Shown one piece after another: positions 25,342-32,966 of a stretch of 64,000 nt of DNA; positions within the stretch are counted from its first letter, which is position 1; every line of letters starts with the position of its first letter. The notes below the pieces were generated by a model. That model searched no databases. It was not told the origin of the DNA and saw only the letters and a program-made list of their open reading frames with translations. Where the stretch lies: NCBI GenBank assembly GCA_038258425.1, contig JBBSPV010000006.1, positions 1 to 64,000 on the forward strand, in the 5' to 3' direction. The translations under genes and the position numbers were made by a program. Source of the stretch: DATLGB01 sp038258425 (lineage in GTDB: Bacteria; Actinomycetota; Thermoleophilia; Solirubrobacterales; Solirubrobacteraceae).

Positions 25342-26235
25342 TCAGCGGCCGAGGGCGCGGCGCACGGCCTCGCCCGCGGGCGCGAAGGCCGGCGTCAACC
25401 GGTCGAGCAGCACGAGCCAGCCCGGGTGCACCGCCGCCGCGCGCCGCACGGTGTCGACGCCACCCTCGAGGTCGCCGTCGCCGGCCTGGGAGAGCCCGGC
25501 CCAGAAGAGCAGCTCGTCGGAGTCCGGAGCGAGCGCCGCGGCCCGCCGGTAGAGCTCGCCGGCCTCCTGGGCGCGACCCTCGCCGAGCAGCTCGTCGGCG
25601 CGCCCCGCGAGCCCGTAGGCCCCGTCGAGCGCGAGCAGGCGCTCGAGCTCCGTGACGGGATCGGGGTGGTCCTCGACGCGCAGGTCGACGACCCGCTCCC
25701 ACGCCTCGCCCGCGGCGGGGACGACGACGAGCGCGCTGGACTGCCGGCCGCGCACGTCGCCGCCGGCGGCCTCGGCGCCGCGCAGGGCGCCGACGAGGCG
25801 TTCGGCGAGCTCGCCCTCGGCGGCCTCGAAGGCCGCGGCCATTGCGGCGGGCACGCCCTCGGCGGCCATCATGTTGGCCTGGCAGCTGAACCCGTCGCCC
25901 GTCGCGTGCCCGGCGTAGGGGATGCAGTCGGCGCCCGTGTGCACCGCGGCGCGGCCCGCAGCGTCGACCACGGCGACCTGGCGCACGGACCGCAACTCGT
26001 CATCGGCGAGCAGCGCCGCGAGCGCGGCGGCGGCGTCGTCCCCGGCGGCGAGCCGGTCGAGTGCCCGCGGCCCGTAGGCAGGCTCGGCGACGCTCTGGGT
26101 CGCCACGGCGCCCGTCCCCGCGCGCGCCCAGGTCACGACGGAGCCGACGGAGAACCAGTGGGACTGCACGGCGACGCCGCACGCTCCCGAGCCGGGGTCG
26201 CGTGCGACGATGGAGTAGGTGCCGACGCGGGACAC
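25342..26235 (-). CDS. DUF1028 family protein (Ntn-hydrolase-like)
   Basis: 297 residues from the GTG at 26235; homology begins at GTYSIVARDPGSGACGVAVQ, so longer starts are unlikely. DUF1028 proteins have an N-terminal-nucleophile hydrolase-like fold; recognisable blocks are GVAVQSHWFSVGS, GAVATQSVAEPAYG and FSCQANMM near residue 120. Residues ~215-295 form a helical TPR-like extension (ELYRRAAALAPDSDELLFWAGL). Biochemical activity is not established for the family. Its 5' end overlaps the 5' end of the divergent alkyltransferase-like gene by 17 bases. Confidence 0.85.
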   Translation of the reverse strand: MSRVGTYSIVARDPGSGACGVAVQSHWFSVGSVVTWARAGTGAVATQSVAEPAYGPRALDRLAAGDDAAAALAALLADDELRSVRQVAVVDAAGRAAVHTGADCIPYAGHATGDGFSCQANMMAAEGVPAAMAAAFEAAEGELAERLVGALRGAEAAGGDVRGRQSSALVVVPAAGEAWERVVDLRVEDHPDPVTELERLLALDGAYGLAGRADELLGEGRAQEAGELYRRAAALAPDSDELLFWAGLSQAGDGDLEGGVDTVRRAAAVHPGWLVLLDRLTPAFAPAGEAVRRALGR

Positions 26236-26518
26236 GGAGCGCGAGCATACGCAGGACCGGGCCGGCGAGGTGCTCGCCCGGGTGCGGGGCATTCCCGAGG
26301 GTTTCGTACGCGCCTACGGCGATCTGTCCCCGGGCGCTCCGCGCTTCGCCGGCGCGGTCCTGCACGCCGCGCAGGATCCGGAGCTCCCGTGGTGGCGCGT
26401 GGTCCGCGCGGACGGCTCGCTGGCCAAGGGCACCCGCCAGCGGGCGCGCCTCGAGGCCGAGGGCGTCCCGTTCCGGGGGACCCGGGTCGACATGCGCGTC
26501 GCCCGGCTACCGGGCTAG
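26219..26518 (+). CDS. Alkyltransferase-like protein lacking the acceptor cysteine
   Basis: 99 residues from the GTG at 26219; a later GTG at 26269 is also possible. The sequence follows the C-terminal DNA-binding domain of O6-alkylguanine-DNA alkyltransferase: EGFVRAYGDLSPGAPRFAGAVL matches the helix-turn-helix region, and PWWRVVRADGSL stands where MGMT has PCHRV. In known ATL proteins the Cys is Trp (PWHRV). Here both Cys and His positions are Trp, so alkyl transfer is impossible and the signalling-type DNA lesion binding typical of ATLs is the likely role. Overlaps the start of the divergent DUF1028 gene. Confidence 0.8.
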   Translation: MPTRDTEREHTQDRAGEVLARVRGIPEGFVRAYGDLSPGAPRFAGAVLHAAQDPELPWWRVVRADGSLAKGTRQRARLEAEGVPFRGTRVDMRVARLPG

Positions 26519-26843
26519 GCGAGCGATTCCGCGGCCCGTGGCGGCGTGGAGGCGCGAACGGCGGCTGGTGAGGGAGGCGGCCGATGTGCTGAACGCCACG
26601 CCATCGGGCGCTCGCGCCGGGCAGCGTCAGTCGCGTGGTGGTCGCTGGGGCGACCGCTCGGCGACTGCAGCTCGGCCGGCCTGCAGTGCCCGGGGAGGCG
26701 TCAGTCGCGTAGGGGTCGCTGGGGCGAGCATTGGGCGACTGGAGCTTGCGCCGCCGCCAGCGCCTCGGAGCTCGTCGCCCACACCAGCCGCCGATCCCGC
26801 CGCGCCGCCCGCCGCGCCGCCGGCCGCGTCGCGCCCGCGCCCG
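26519..26843. other. Intergenic region between convergent genes
   Basis: 325 bases with no credible gene on either strand; open frames here are Arg/Ala-rich antisense artefacts. It holds the duplicated palindromic element described separately (26624-26746). No tRNA or rRNA was seen. Confidence 0.6.
26624..26746. repeat. Two direct copies of a 49-bp nested inverted repeat
   Basis: Copy 1 spans 26624-26672 and copy 2 spans 26698-26746, a 74-base period; both start GCGTCAGTCGCGT and end in a GCGACTG-xAGCT pattern. Within each copy the outer arms CAGTCGC and GCGACTG are inverted repeats; inside them GGTCGC pairs with GCGACC (copy 1; GGTCGC/GCGAGC in copy 2) around TGGG. The copies differ at several positions, mostly in the loop and spacer. 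It could be a palindromic intergenic repeat, a terminator pair or a protein site. The repeat is directly visible; its role is unknown. Confidence 0.7.
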
Positions 26844-27338
26844 CTAGACAGGCCGCTCGGGCCAGAGGGCCGCCCGCAGGCGGCGCAGCTGCGCCTCGAG
26901 GTCCGCCATCGCCCCGTCGCCCATGAGCGCGGCCCACGCGGCCTGGATCTCGACGATCGCCTCGCGCCCGGCCGCCTCCGCCGCTCGCCCGCGCGCCGTG
27001 GGCACGACGAGCTTCGCCCGCCGGTCGGCCGGATCGGGCTCGCGGCGCACGTAGCCGAGGCGCTCCAGCTCGTCGACGAGGTACACGACGGTGGCCTTGG
27101 TGAGCCGGGAACGCTCCGCGAGCTCGGTCACGCGGGAGCCCGTGGTGCGCAGGTGCGGCCCGACGGCGAGCAGCGCCGGTCGCAGATCCCCGAAGCCGCG
27201 CTCCGCGAGCCTCCGGGCGATGAGCTCGCCCATGGCGAGGCTGGGGTCGCGCAGGAGGTTGGCGAAGTTGTCCGTCCCGCTCAGCGGCCGCGGCGCGCGG
27301 AACTCGTCGGCTTGACGATCGTGCGATAGTCTAACCAT
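26844..27338 (-). CDS. MarR-family transcriptional regulator
   Basis: 164 residues from the ATG at 27338. The MarR winged helix covers about residues 45-125: VTELAERSRLTKATVVYLVDELERLGY is the recognition region, and RREPDPADRRAKLVVPTARGR the wing. No good Shine-Dalgarno sequence precedes the ATG, so the start is uncertain. The gene diverges from a cupin gene, and a palindrome (27329-27349) overlaps its start codon and the probable cupin promoter, the usual arrangement for MarR autoregulation and control of the neighbour. The inducer is unknown. Confidence 0.9.
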   Translation of the reverse strand: MVRLSHDRQADEFRAPRPLSGTDNFANLLRDPSLAMGELIARRLAERGFGDLRPALLAVGPHLRTTGSRVTELAERSRLTKATVVYLVDELERLGYVRREPDPADRRAKLVVPTARGRAAEAAGREAIVEIQAAWAALMGDGAMADLEAQLRRLRAALWPERPV

Positions 27339-27357
27339 ATTCGTTTGACAGTCTAAC
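27312..27357. promoter_or_regulatory. Divergent promoter/operator between marR and cupin genes
   Basis: A near-perfect inverted repeat GTCTAAC-N7-GTTTGAC lies at 27329-27349, with an extra GTCTAAC directly repeated at 27351-27357. On the plus strand TTGACG (27312-27317) and CATATT (27336-27341) are spaced by 18 bases and could be the -35 and -10 of the cupin promoter; the palindrome covers the -10. This AT-richer patch stands out in the high-GC surroundings. Sites are seen; binding by the adjacent MarR protein is inferred. Confidence 0.55.
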
Positions 27358-27374
27358 GTCTTGGAGGTCCCGAC

Positions 27375-28076
27375 ATGCTCACCGCCACCCGCACCGACGC
27401 TGACCTCGCCACCGGCGTGTGGCTGCACAACCCCGTCACGGGGGAGGTCGCCACCGCGACCGTCGGCCCCGCCGACACGCGCGGGCGGAGACTGGAGAGC
27501 GACCTGTGGCTGCAGCCCGGCGCCGCCGTGGCCGGCGCGCACGTGCACCCGGCGCTCGTCGAGCGCTTCGAGGTCCTCGACGGCGAGGTCGGGTTCGAGC
27601 TCGCCGACGTCCGGCACGTGACCCGCCCCGGCGCGGGCGCCATCACGGTGCCCGCGGGCGTCGCCCACGACTGGTGGAACGCCGGCGACGGCGTCGCGCA
27701 CGTGCGGGTCACCGTCGACGCGCGCGCCGGAGCTCCCGGCCGGCCCGCCAGTCGGTTCGCGTCGGCGATCGAGGCGACCTGGTCGCTCGGCGCGCTCGGG
27801 CGGGTCAACGCCGAAGGCATGCCCGACCCGCTCTGGCTCGCCGCCATTGCCCGCGAGTACGCAGACGTGATCCGCTTCGTCCGCCCGCCGGCGCTCGTGC
27901 AGGCCGTGCTCTTCGGCGTGCTCGCGCCGCTCGCTCGGCGGACGGGACGCGATCCACTCGGCCGCGAGCTCCACGGCGCGTCGGCCGCGTGCGTGATCCG
28001 CGAGCCGAGTGAGGCGCAGCTGCGCGAGCTACTCGCTCCGCGCGTCGAGGCAGGTGCCGCACGCGGACACGGGTGA
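27375..28076 (+). CDS. Cupin-domain protein
   Basis: 233 residues with GGAGGT 7 bases before the ATG. Residues ~40-115 form a small beta-barrel cupin: GAHVHPALVERFEVLDGEVGFEL provides the HxH...E metal ligands, and ITVPAGVAHDWWNAGD supplies the second His motif. The C-terminal ~110 residues are helical and hydrophobic in places (PALVQAVLFGVLAPLARRTG), possibly membrane-associated. Similar proteins bind small molecules or are uncharacterised dioxygenase-like proteins. Likely controlled by the divergent MarR regulator through the shared palindrome. Confidence 0.85.
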   Translation: MLTATRTDADLATGVWLHNPVTGEVATATVGPADTRGRRLESDLWLQPGAAVAGAHVHPALVERFEVLDGEVGFELADVRHVTRPGAGAITVPAGVAHDWWNAGDGVAHVRVTVDARAGAPGRPASRFASAIEATWSLGALGRVNAEGMPDPLWLAAIAREYADVIRFVRPPALVQAVLFGVLAPLARRTGRDPLGRELHGASAACVIREPSEAQLRELLAPRVEAGAARGHG

Positions 28077-28106
28077 ACGCCGCGCCGGCCGGGCAGGACC
28101 GCAGCC

Positions 28107-28526
28107 ATGTGGCTCCAGCGCGAGATCCGCCTCGACCCGCGCCCGCGCGGCTTTCATCTGATCGACCGCGAGGTGCTCGGCGCGCTGCCGGAGCTCGCCG
28201 ACGTGCAGACCGGCCTGCTGCACCTGCTCATCCAGCACACGTCGGCGTCGCTGACGCTCAACGAGAACGCCTCGCCCGACGTCCGGCGCGACTTCGCCTC
28301 CTGGTTCGACGCGGCGGTGCCGGAGGAGGCGCCCCACTGGACGCACACGCTCGAGGGCCCCGACGACATGCCGGCCCACGTCAAGGCGTCGCTGCTCGGT
28401 CCCTTCCTCAGCCTGCCGGTCGGCGCCGGCCGGCTGGGCCTCGGCACCTGGCAGGGCATCTACCTCTGCGAGCACCGCGACCGCGGCGGGTCACGGACCG
28501 TGGTGGCGACGCTGCACGGCGAGTGA
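28107..28526 (+). CDS. YjbQ/UPF0047 family protein
   Basis: 139 residues, full length for the family. Characteristic blocks are GFHLIDREV, GLLHLLIQHTSASLTLNENASPDVRRD (conserved His and Asn/Asp), WTHTLEGPDDMPAHVKASLLG and LGTWQGIYLCEHRD. The family, sometimes called secondary thiamine-phosphate synthase from genetic suppression in E. coli, forms trimers with a metal-like site of conserved His residues; its true cellular role is unclear. It follows the cupin gene by 30 bases and converges on nucS. Confidence 0.93.
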   Translation: MWLQREIRLDPRPRGFHLIDREVLGALPELADVQTGLLHLLIQHTSASLTLNENASPDVRRDFASWFDAAVPEEAPHWTHTLEGPDDMPAHVKASLLGPFLSLPVGAGRLGLGTWQGIYLCEHRDRGGSRTVVATLHGE

Positions 28527-28563
28527 CCGAGGCCGCCGTCGACCTCGGCCCGCAGGGCCGCCG

Positions 28564-29229
28564 TCACGCGAAGAGCGTCAGCTCGGGGTCGCGCTCCCCA
28601 CGCAGCAGCGCGAGGTCGACCTCGACCCAGCCGATCCCACGCGACTCGGCCAGCACCCGCGCCTGCGGCTTGACGACCTGGGCGGCGAGGATGCCGCGAC
28701 AGGCGCCGAGCGCCGGGTCGCGCCGGATGCGGTCGAGGTAGCGGGTGAGCTGCTCGACGGCGTCGAGCGTCCCGACCCGCTTGATCTCCACCGCGATCCA
28801 GCCGTCGGCCTCGTCCCGGCACATGAGGTCGACGGGCCCGATGTCGGTCGGCCACTCCCGGCGCACCAGCCGGAAGCCTTCGCCGCAGCGGTGCGGCGCG
28901 GCGGCGAGCGCCTCCTGCAGGTGCACCTCGACGCCGTCCTTCTCCAGGCCGCCGTCCACCGGCATCTCCGCCTCGACGTCGGAGACCACCTCGGCCAGAT
29001 GGATCTCGAGTTGGTCCTCGCCCTTGAGCTTGCGCACGAGGATGCGGTCGCCGAGCGTCTCGACCACCGTGGGCGGCGTCATCCAGTTCAGCGGCTTGTA
29101 GCCGCCGCCGTCCGCGTGGACGAGCACGGACCCGTCCGCCTTGAACATCAGCAGCCGGACGGCCTCCGGCAGCCGGGCCATCAGGCGGCCGGAGTACTCG
29201 ACGGAGCAGCGGGCGACGACGATGCGCAT
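28564..29229 (-). CDS. nucS: Mismatch-specific endonuclease NucS/EndoMS
   Basis: 221 residues. NucS cleaves both strands at mismatches and is the core of the MutS/MutL-independent repair of actinobacteria and many archaea. The N-terminal domain starts MRIVVARCSVEYSGRL, the C-terminal nuclease domain has GPVDLMCRDEADGWIAVEIK with the catalytic Asp and Glu-x-Lys, and the tail PELTLFA fits a C-terminal sliding-clamp binding motif. Full-length and apparently functional. It follows a short YdeI-like gene on the same strand by 34 bases. Confidence 0.95.
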   Translation of the reverse strand: MRIVVARCSVEYSGRLMARLPEAVRLLMFKADGSVLVHADGGGYKPLNWMTPPTVVETLGDRILVRKLKGEDQLEIHLAEVVSDVEAEMPVDGGLEKDGVEVHLQEALAAAPHRCGEGFRLVRREWPTDIGPVDLMCRDEADGWIAVEIKRVGTLDAVEQLTRYLDRIRRDPALGACRGILAAQVVKPQARVLAESRGIGWVEVDLALLRGERDPELTLFA

Positions 29230-29263
29230 GAGGCCGCCGACCCTAGGCACCGAGCCGGACGGC

Positions 29264-29653
29264 TCAGGCCCAGGTCCCGCCCGCCTTCGCGGCCTCGACG
29301 GCGGCCCGCCCCGCCGGCGCGAGCCGGCCCGCGACCTCCAGGCGCTCGATGCGCGCCCGGTTGGACGCCGACCACGAGCTGCGGGCGCGGCGCGGGACGC
29401 AGCGGGTCGAGGTGCGGTCGTCGTCGACACGCTTGGTCGTGTTGTCGACCCAGCCGAAGCACAGCGCCTCCTCGACGACGTCGTCGTAGGCGACGTAGCG
29501 ATCGCCGTGGGCGCGCTTGTAGGTCACGAGCCAGACACCCGGCGAGGTCGCGTGGTGGGCCTGCAGCCATTCGCGCCAGGCGGCGCGCGACTCGACCCGC
29601 AGGCGCTCGAGCTCGCCTGCCATGTCACCCGACCACCGGTCGCCATGGTGCAT
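29264..29653 (-). CDS. YdeI/OmpD-associated-family protein, short form
   Basis: 129 residues from ATG 29653, or 119 from ATG 29623. The sequence AHHATSPGVWLVTYKRAHGD, YDDVVEEALCFGWVDNTTKR and WSASNRARIERLE follows the N-terminal part of YdeI-type proteins (bacterial OmpD-associated family). Relatives I know continue for another 60-70 residues after the ...AAKAGGTWA position, where this frame stops; no continuation is apparent in the other frames. So it is either a naturally short member or truncated. Function unknown. Confidence 0.75.
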   Translation of the reverse strand: MHHGDRWSGDMAGELERLRVESRAAWREWLQAHHATSPGVWLVTYKRAHGDRYVAYDDVVEEALCFGWVDNTTKRVDDDRTSTRCVPRRARSSWSASNRARIERLEVAGRLAPAGRAAVEAAKAGGTWA

Positions 29654-29685
29654 TGCAACCGTGCACGATCGCGACCACCGGTCGC

Positions 29686-30942
29686 TCAGGCCGCCGCGCG
29701 CGCCGCCAGCTCGCGCGGCACGCGGCCGCGGACCTGCTCGGCGAGGGCGCGGACCTCGGGGTCGTCGGCGAGCGCGAGCGCCCGGTCGCACGCCTGCAGA
29801 CAGTCGGACGGCCGGTCCGTGCGGGCCAGCGCGTGGGCGTAGCGCGACCACGCGACCGCCGAGTCCGGCGCCACCTGCGTCGCCTGCTCGCAGGCCGAGA
29901 GCTCGAGCCCGAGGTCGCCGGTCAGGTGCGCAGCGAGGGCGAGGTCGAGCAGCCCGTCGAGGCTCGGCCGCAGCGCCCGCGCCCGCAGCAGCGCGTCCGT
30001 CGCGCCCCGGCGGTCGAAGCGGCGCAGCCGCAGCCGGCCGAGGCGCTCCCACGCGGCCGGGTCGCCCGGAGCGAGCGAGGTCTCACGCCCCGCCGCGTCG
30101 ACCGCCTGCGACAAGGCGCCCATGTCCTCGTAGATGCGCGCCGCGGTGCGGTGCGGGCCCGGCCGGTCGCGCTCAACGCGGATCCAGTCCCGCACGGCGC
30201 GGGCGGCGGCGGAGTAGTCCCCCGCCTGCCAGAAGGCTGTCGTGAGCAGCCGCAGCACCGCCGGATTGCCCGGCTCGGCGTCGCGCGCGAAGACCAGGCG
30301 GCGCGCGGCGAGCGCGAAGTCGCCCTCGGCGAGCGCGTGCCGCGCGGCCTGCATGAAGCGCTGGACCCGGTCGGCGGCCGGGTCGGGCTTGGAGAAGTCG
30401 ACGAAGTGCAGGGAGCCGGCCGGCACGGTCCGGATGCCGATGTGGAAGGAGACCCGCGCCCACTGCTGCGTGGCCTCCTCGTCGCCGGAGAAGTAGATGC
30501 CGTTGACCGTCCCGACGCCCCACTCGGGATACGTCACGCAGCGCGCGTAGCGGTGCACGACGGAGTGGTCGGGCATCCGCGAGCCGAACGGATCGTGCTT
30601 GTGGTCCTCCCCCGCGGCGGCGCGCGAGCGCTCGTCCTCCTCGTAGGCGCGCCGGCCGGCCTCCTCGCGGGCCGCCCGCGCCGCCGCGGCGGAGGCCCTG
30701 ACGGCGTTGCGCGTGACCCGCCCGCCGCGCGAGCCCTCCGCGAGCCGGTCGAGCGTGTCGGCCGACTCGTTGATCGCCTTGAGATGGCGCTCGTGCTCGA
30801 ACTGCTTGCCGGGCGGGGCGATGTCCGGGTGCCAGACCTTGGCCAGCCGACGGCGGGCGAGTTGCACCTCGCGCTTGCCGAACGGCGGCTCGAGCTCGAG
30901 CAGCAGCAGGGCCTGTTCGATGTCGAAGACGGCGGGGGCCAC
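29686..30942 (-). CDS. J-domain protein with Tudor-like module and tetratricopeptide repeats
   Basis: 418 residues. Residues ~5-65 match a DnaJ J domain (ARRRLAKVWHPDIAPP with the HPD motif near 38-40, then LKAINESADTLDRL). Residues ~70-120 are a charged Ala/Arg/Glu-rich helix. Residues ~138-182 (YPEWGVGTVNGIYF ... IRTVPAGSLHFVDF) look like a small Tudor/CarD-like beta barrel. Residues ~195-405 contain five or so TPR-like helical repeats. No Gly/Phe or zinc-finger region, so it is not a classical DnaJ; it probably recruits an Hsp70 to a specific client through the TPR scaffold. Partner unknown. Confidence 0.85.
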   Translation of the reverse strand: MAPAVFDIEQALLLLELEPPFGKREVQLARRRLAKVWHPDIAPPGKQFEHERHLKAINESADTLDRLAEGSRGGRVTRNAVRASAAAARAAREEAGRRAYEEDERSRAAAGEDHKHDPFGSRMPDHSVVHRYARCVTYPEWGVGTVNGIYFSGDEEATQQWARVSFHIGIRTVPAGSLHFVDFSKPDPAADRVQRFMQAARHALAEGDFALAARRLVFARDAEPGNPAVLRLLTTAFWQAGDYSAAARAVRDWIRVERDRPGPHRTAARIYEDMGALSQAVDAAGRETSLAPGDPAAWERLGRLRLRRFDRRGATDALLRARALRPSLDGLLDLALAAHLTGDLGLELSACEQATQVAPDSAVAWSRYAHALARTDRPSDCLQACDRALALADDPEVRALAEQVRGRVPRELAARAAA

Positions 30943-30985
30943 GTCACTCCCACGGTACCTCGCGGCGAGCGTCCGCCAAGGCGAT

Positions 30986-31750
30986 TCAGTCGATCAGGCG
31001 AGCCTTCAGGCGCCGGTTGGCAAGCACCCACATGAGCGCCGCGAAGACGACGAGGGCGCCGACGTGGCCGAGATCCGCCGTCTGGAAGCCGAAGCACGCG
31101 TGCCGCACGAGCTCCACGCAGTGGTAGAGCGGGTTGAACAGCGAGGCGACCTGAGCCCACTCCGGGAGCTGGTCGATCGGAAAGAACGTCCCCGCGAGCA
31201 GGAACATCGGCGTGATGATCAGACTCTGCACGTAGGACGTGTTGTCGAAGGACTCCACGAGGGCGGCGATGAGCATGCCGGCGGCGGCGAAGCCGAAGCC
31301 CGTCAGGGTGCCGATGGCCGGCACGAGCAGCATCCCCGGCGTCGGCTCGAGCCCGAAGAAGAAGCCGACGAGCAGCGGCGCGCAGCCGTAGACGCCGGAA
31401 CGCACGCCGATCCAGGCCGACTCGGCCGTGACGATCTCCTCGACGTTGACCGGGGCGGCGAGCAGCGCGTCGTAGGTGCGCTGGTACTTCCACTTCAACA
31501 GCGTCCCGAAGATGCCGGAGAAGACGCTCGAGAAGAGGATGGCCGTGGCGACCGTCCCGATGGCGACGAACTCGATGTAGGGCACACCGCCGACCCTGTC
31601 GACGAGCGACCCGAAGCCGAACCCGAAGGCCAGCAGGTAGACGATGGGCTGGACGATGGCCGAGAACGTCGACGCGCGCCAGAACGTCGCGAAGTTCATC
31701 ACCTCGCGCACGAGCACGCCCATGATCCCGGAGCGCTCGATGCCGAACAT
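30986..31750 (-). CDS. ABC-2 type exporter permease
   Basis: 254 residues with six hydrophobic segments, matching ABC-2 membrane proteins such as DrrB or NodJ: FWRASTFSAIVQPIVYLLAF first, a conserved periplasm-facing FGFGSLV, and near the end the family signature SFDNTSYVQSLIITP, LLAGTFFPIDQLPEW and FNPLYHCVELVRH. The ATG overlaps the ATPase stop codon by one base (TGATG), so the pair forms one exporter. Substrate unknown: drugs, polysaccharide or lipid are the common cargos of this family. Confidence 0.92.
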   Translation of the reverse strand: MFGIERSGIMGVLVREVMNFATFWRASTFSAIVQPIVYLLAFGFGFGSLVDRVGGVPYIEFVAIGTVATAILFSSVFSGIFGTLLKWKYQRTYDALLAAPVNVEEIVTAESAWIGVRSGVYGCAPLLVGFFFGLEPTPGMLLVPAIGTLTGFGFAAAGMLIAALVESFDNTSYVQSLIITPMFLLAGTFFPIDQLPEWAQVASLFNPLYHCVELVRHACFGFQTADLGHVGALVVFAALMWVLANRRLKARLID

Positions 31751-32670
31751 CAGTCGACCACCTCGCCCGTGAGCAGGACGAAGACGTCCTCGAGGCTCGC
31801 CACGCGGGTCGCGCCCTCGGGGAGATCGCCGTTGGCGGACTCCGTGCCGAGGATCGCCACCGACGTGCCGGTGCGACGGGTCCGGTAGCCGAGCCCGTGG
31901 ACCTGCGCCTCGACCTCGGCGAGCCGGTCGCGCGGCCCGTAGACCTCGGTGACCTGGGTCCCGACGACGTCGCGCACGAGCTGGGCCGGCGGCCCCTCGG
32001 CGACCGCGGAGCCCTCGGACATGATCAGCACGGTGTCGGCGAGGCGCTCGGCCTCCTCGATGTAATGCGTGGACATGAGGATCGACGTGCCCTCGGCGCG
32101 CAGCCCGTCGATGAGGCCCCAGAGCTCCTGGCGGACCTGCGGGTCCAGGCCGACCGTCGGCTCGTCGAGGAGCATGAGCCGGGGACGGTGCACGAGCGCG
32201 CGGGCGATGAGCAGGCGCCGGCGCATGCCGCCGGAGAGCTTGTCGACGCGCGAGTCGCGGCGGTCGGCGAGGTTGCCGATCTGCAGGGCGCGCTCGATCG
32301 CCTCCCTGCGCGCGCGGCCCTTGAGCCCGTAGAGGTAGGCGAAGACCATGAGCGTCTGCTCGACGGTCAGCGCGATGTCGAGGTTGTCGAGCTGGGGCAC
32401 GACGCCCATCTCCGCGCGGGCGGCCTTCGAGTCGGCCGGCAGCTCGTGGCCGAGTACCCGGATGGTGCCCTCGTCGGCGATGGTCTGGGCGGTGAGCATC
32501 CGCATCGTCGTCGACTTGCCGGCCCCGTTGGGGCCGAGCAGGCCCACGCAGGTCCCCTCGGGAACCGTGACGTCGAGGCCATCGACGGCCTGGATCTCCC
32601 CGTAGCGCTTGACGACACCGCGGATGCTGATGGCGGGCTCGGGCACGGCGACAGAGGTTAGGACCGCCAC
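31750..32670 (-). CDS. ABC-2 type exporter ATP-binding protein
   Basis: 306 residues from GTG 32670; GTG 32646 is a close alternative. Walker A GPNGAGKST near 45-53, Q-loop in VVPQLDN, signature LSGGMRRRL near 145, Walker B LMLLDEPTVGLD near 165 and switch His in STHYIEEAERLAD. The ~75-residue C-terminal extension (TEVYGPRDRLAEVEAQVHG) is typical of DrrA/NodI-type ATPases. It pairs with the permease encoded directly downstream and begins 8 bases after the PIN-like gene ends. Confidence 0.95.
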   Translation of the reverse strand: MAVLTSVAVPEPAISIRGVVKRYGEIQAVDGLDVTVPEGTCVGLLGPNGAGKSTTMRMLTAQTIADEGTIRVLGHELPADSKAARAEMGVVPQLDNLDIALTVEQTLMVFAYLYGLKGRARREAIERALQIGNLADRRDSRVDKLSGGMRRRLLIARALVHRPRLMLLDEPTVGLDPQVRQELWGLIDGLRAEGTSILMSTHYIEEAERLADTVLIMSEGSAVAEGPPAQLVRDVVGTQVTEVYGPRDRLAEVEAQVHGLGYRTRRTGTSVAILGTESANGDLPEGATRVASLEDVFVLLTGEVVD

Positions 32671-32678
32671 CCGCGCGC

Positions 32679-32966
32679 TCAGCGGTACGTGCGGCTCGAG
32701 CCCGGCCGCTGGGCGGCGAGCTCGTGCGCGTGACGGTGCACGGCGTCGCGGCCGGCGACGCCCGGCGGCACGAGCGCGACGGTGCCTCCGCGCGTGGCCG
32801 CGGTGGCGCGATCGGTGGTGACGAGCACCCCGTCGACGCGCACCGCCTCGGCGTCCGTCGCCTCCCGCAGGCCGAGGGCGGCGATGGTCGTAGCCGGCCG
32901 GCCACGGCGCTCGAGCTCGGCGGCGAGCTCGGCCGGCAGGCCGTCGTCGAGCACTAGCCGCCGCAC
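32679..32966 (-). CDS. DUF5615/PIN-like protein, putative toxin
   Basis: 95 residues from GTG 32966, overlapping the upstream DUF433-type gene by 13 bases. The sequence RLVLDDGLPAELAAELERRG, then ATDAEAVRVDGVLVTTDRATA, has the acidic residues and spacing of the small PIN-like DUF5615 family, often the toxin of a DUF433/DUF5615 pair (VapC-like RNase fold). A GTG 12 bases further in is an alternative start. Toxin activity is inferred from the family and its partner; no toxic effect can be read from the sequence. Confidence 0.75.
   Translation of the reverse strand: MRRLVLDDGLPAELAAELERRGRPATTIAALGLREATDAEAVRVDGVLVTTDRATAATRGGTVALVPPGVAGRDAVHRHAHELAAQRPGSSRTYR

Noticed and set aside
26624..26746. 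Possible CRISPR array
   Set aside because: Only two copies, each internally palindromic with diverged sequence, one spacer of 25 bases, and no cas genes nearby.
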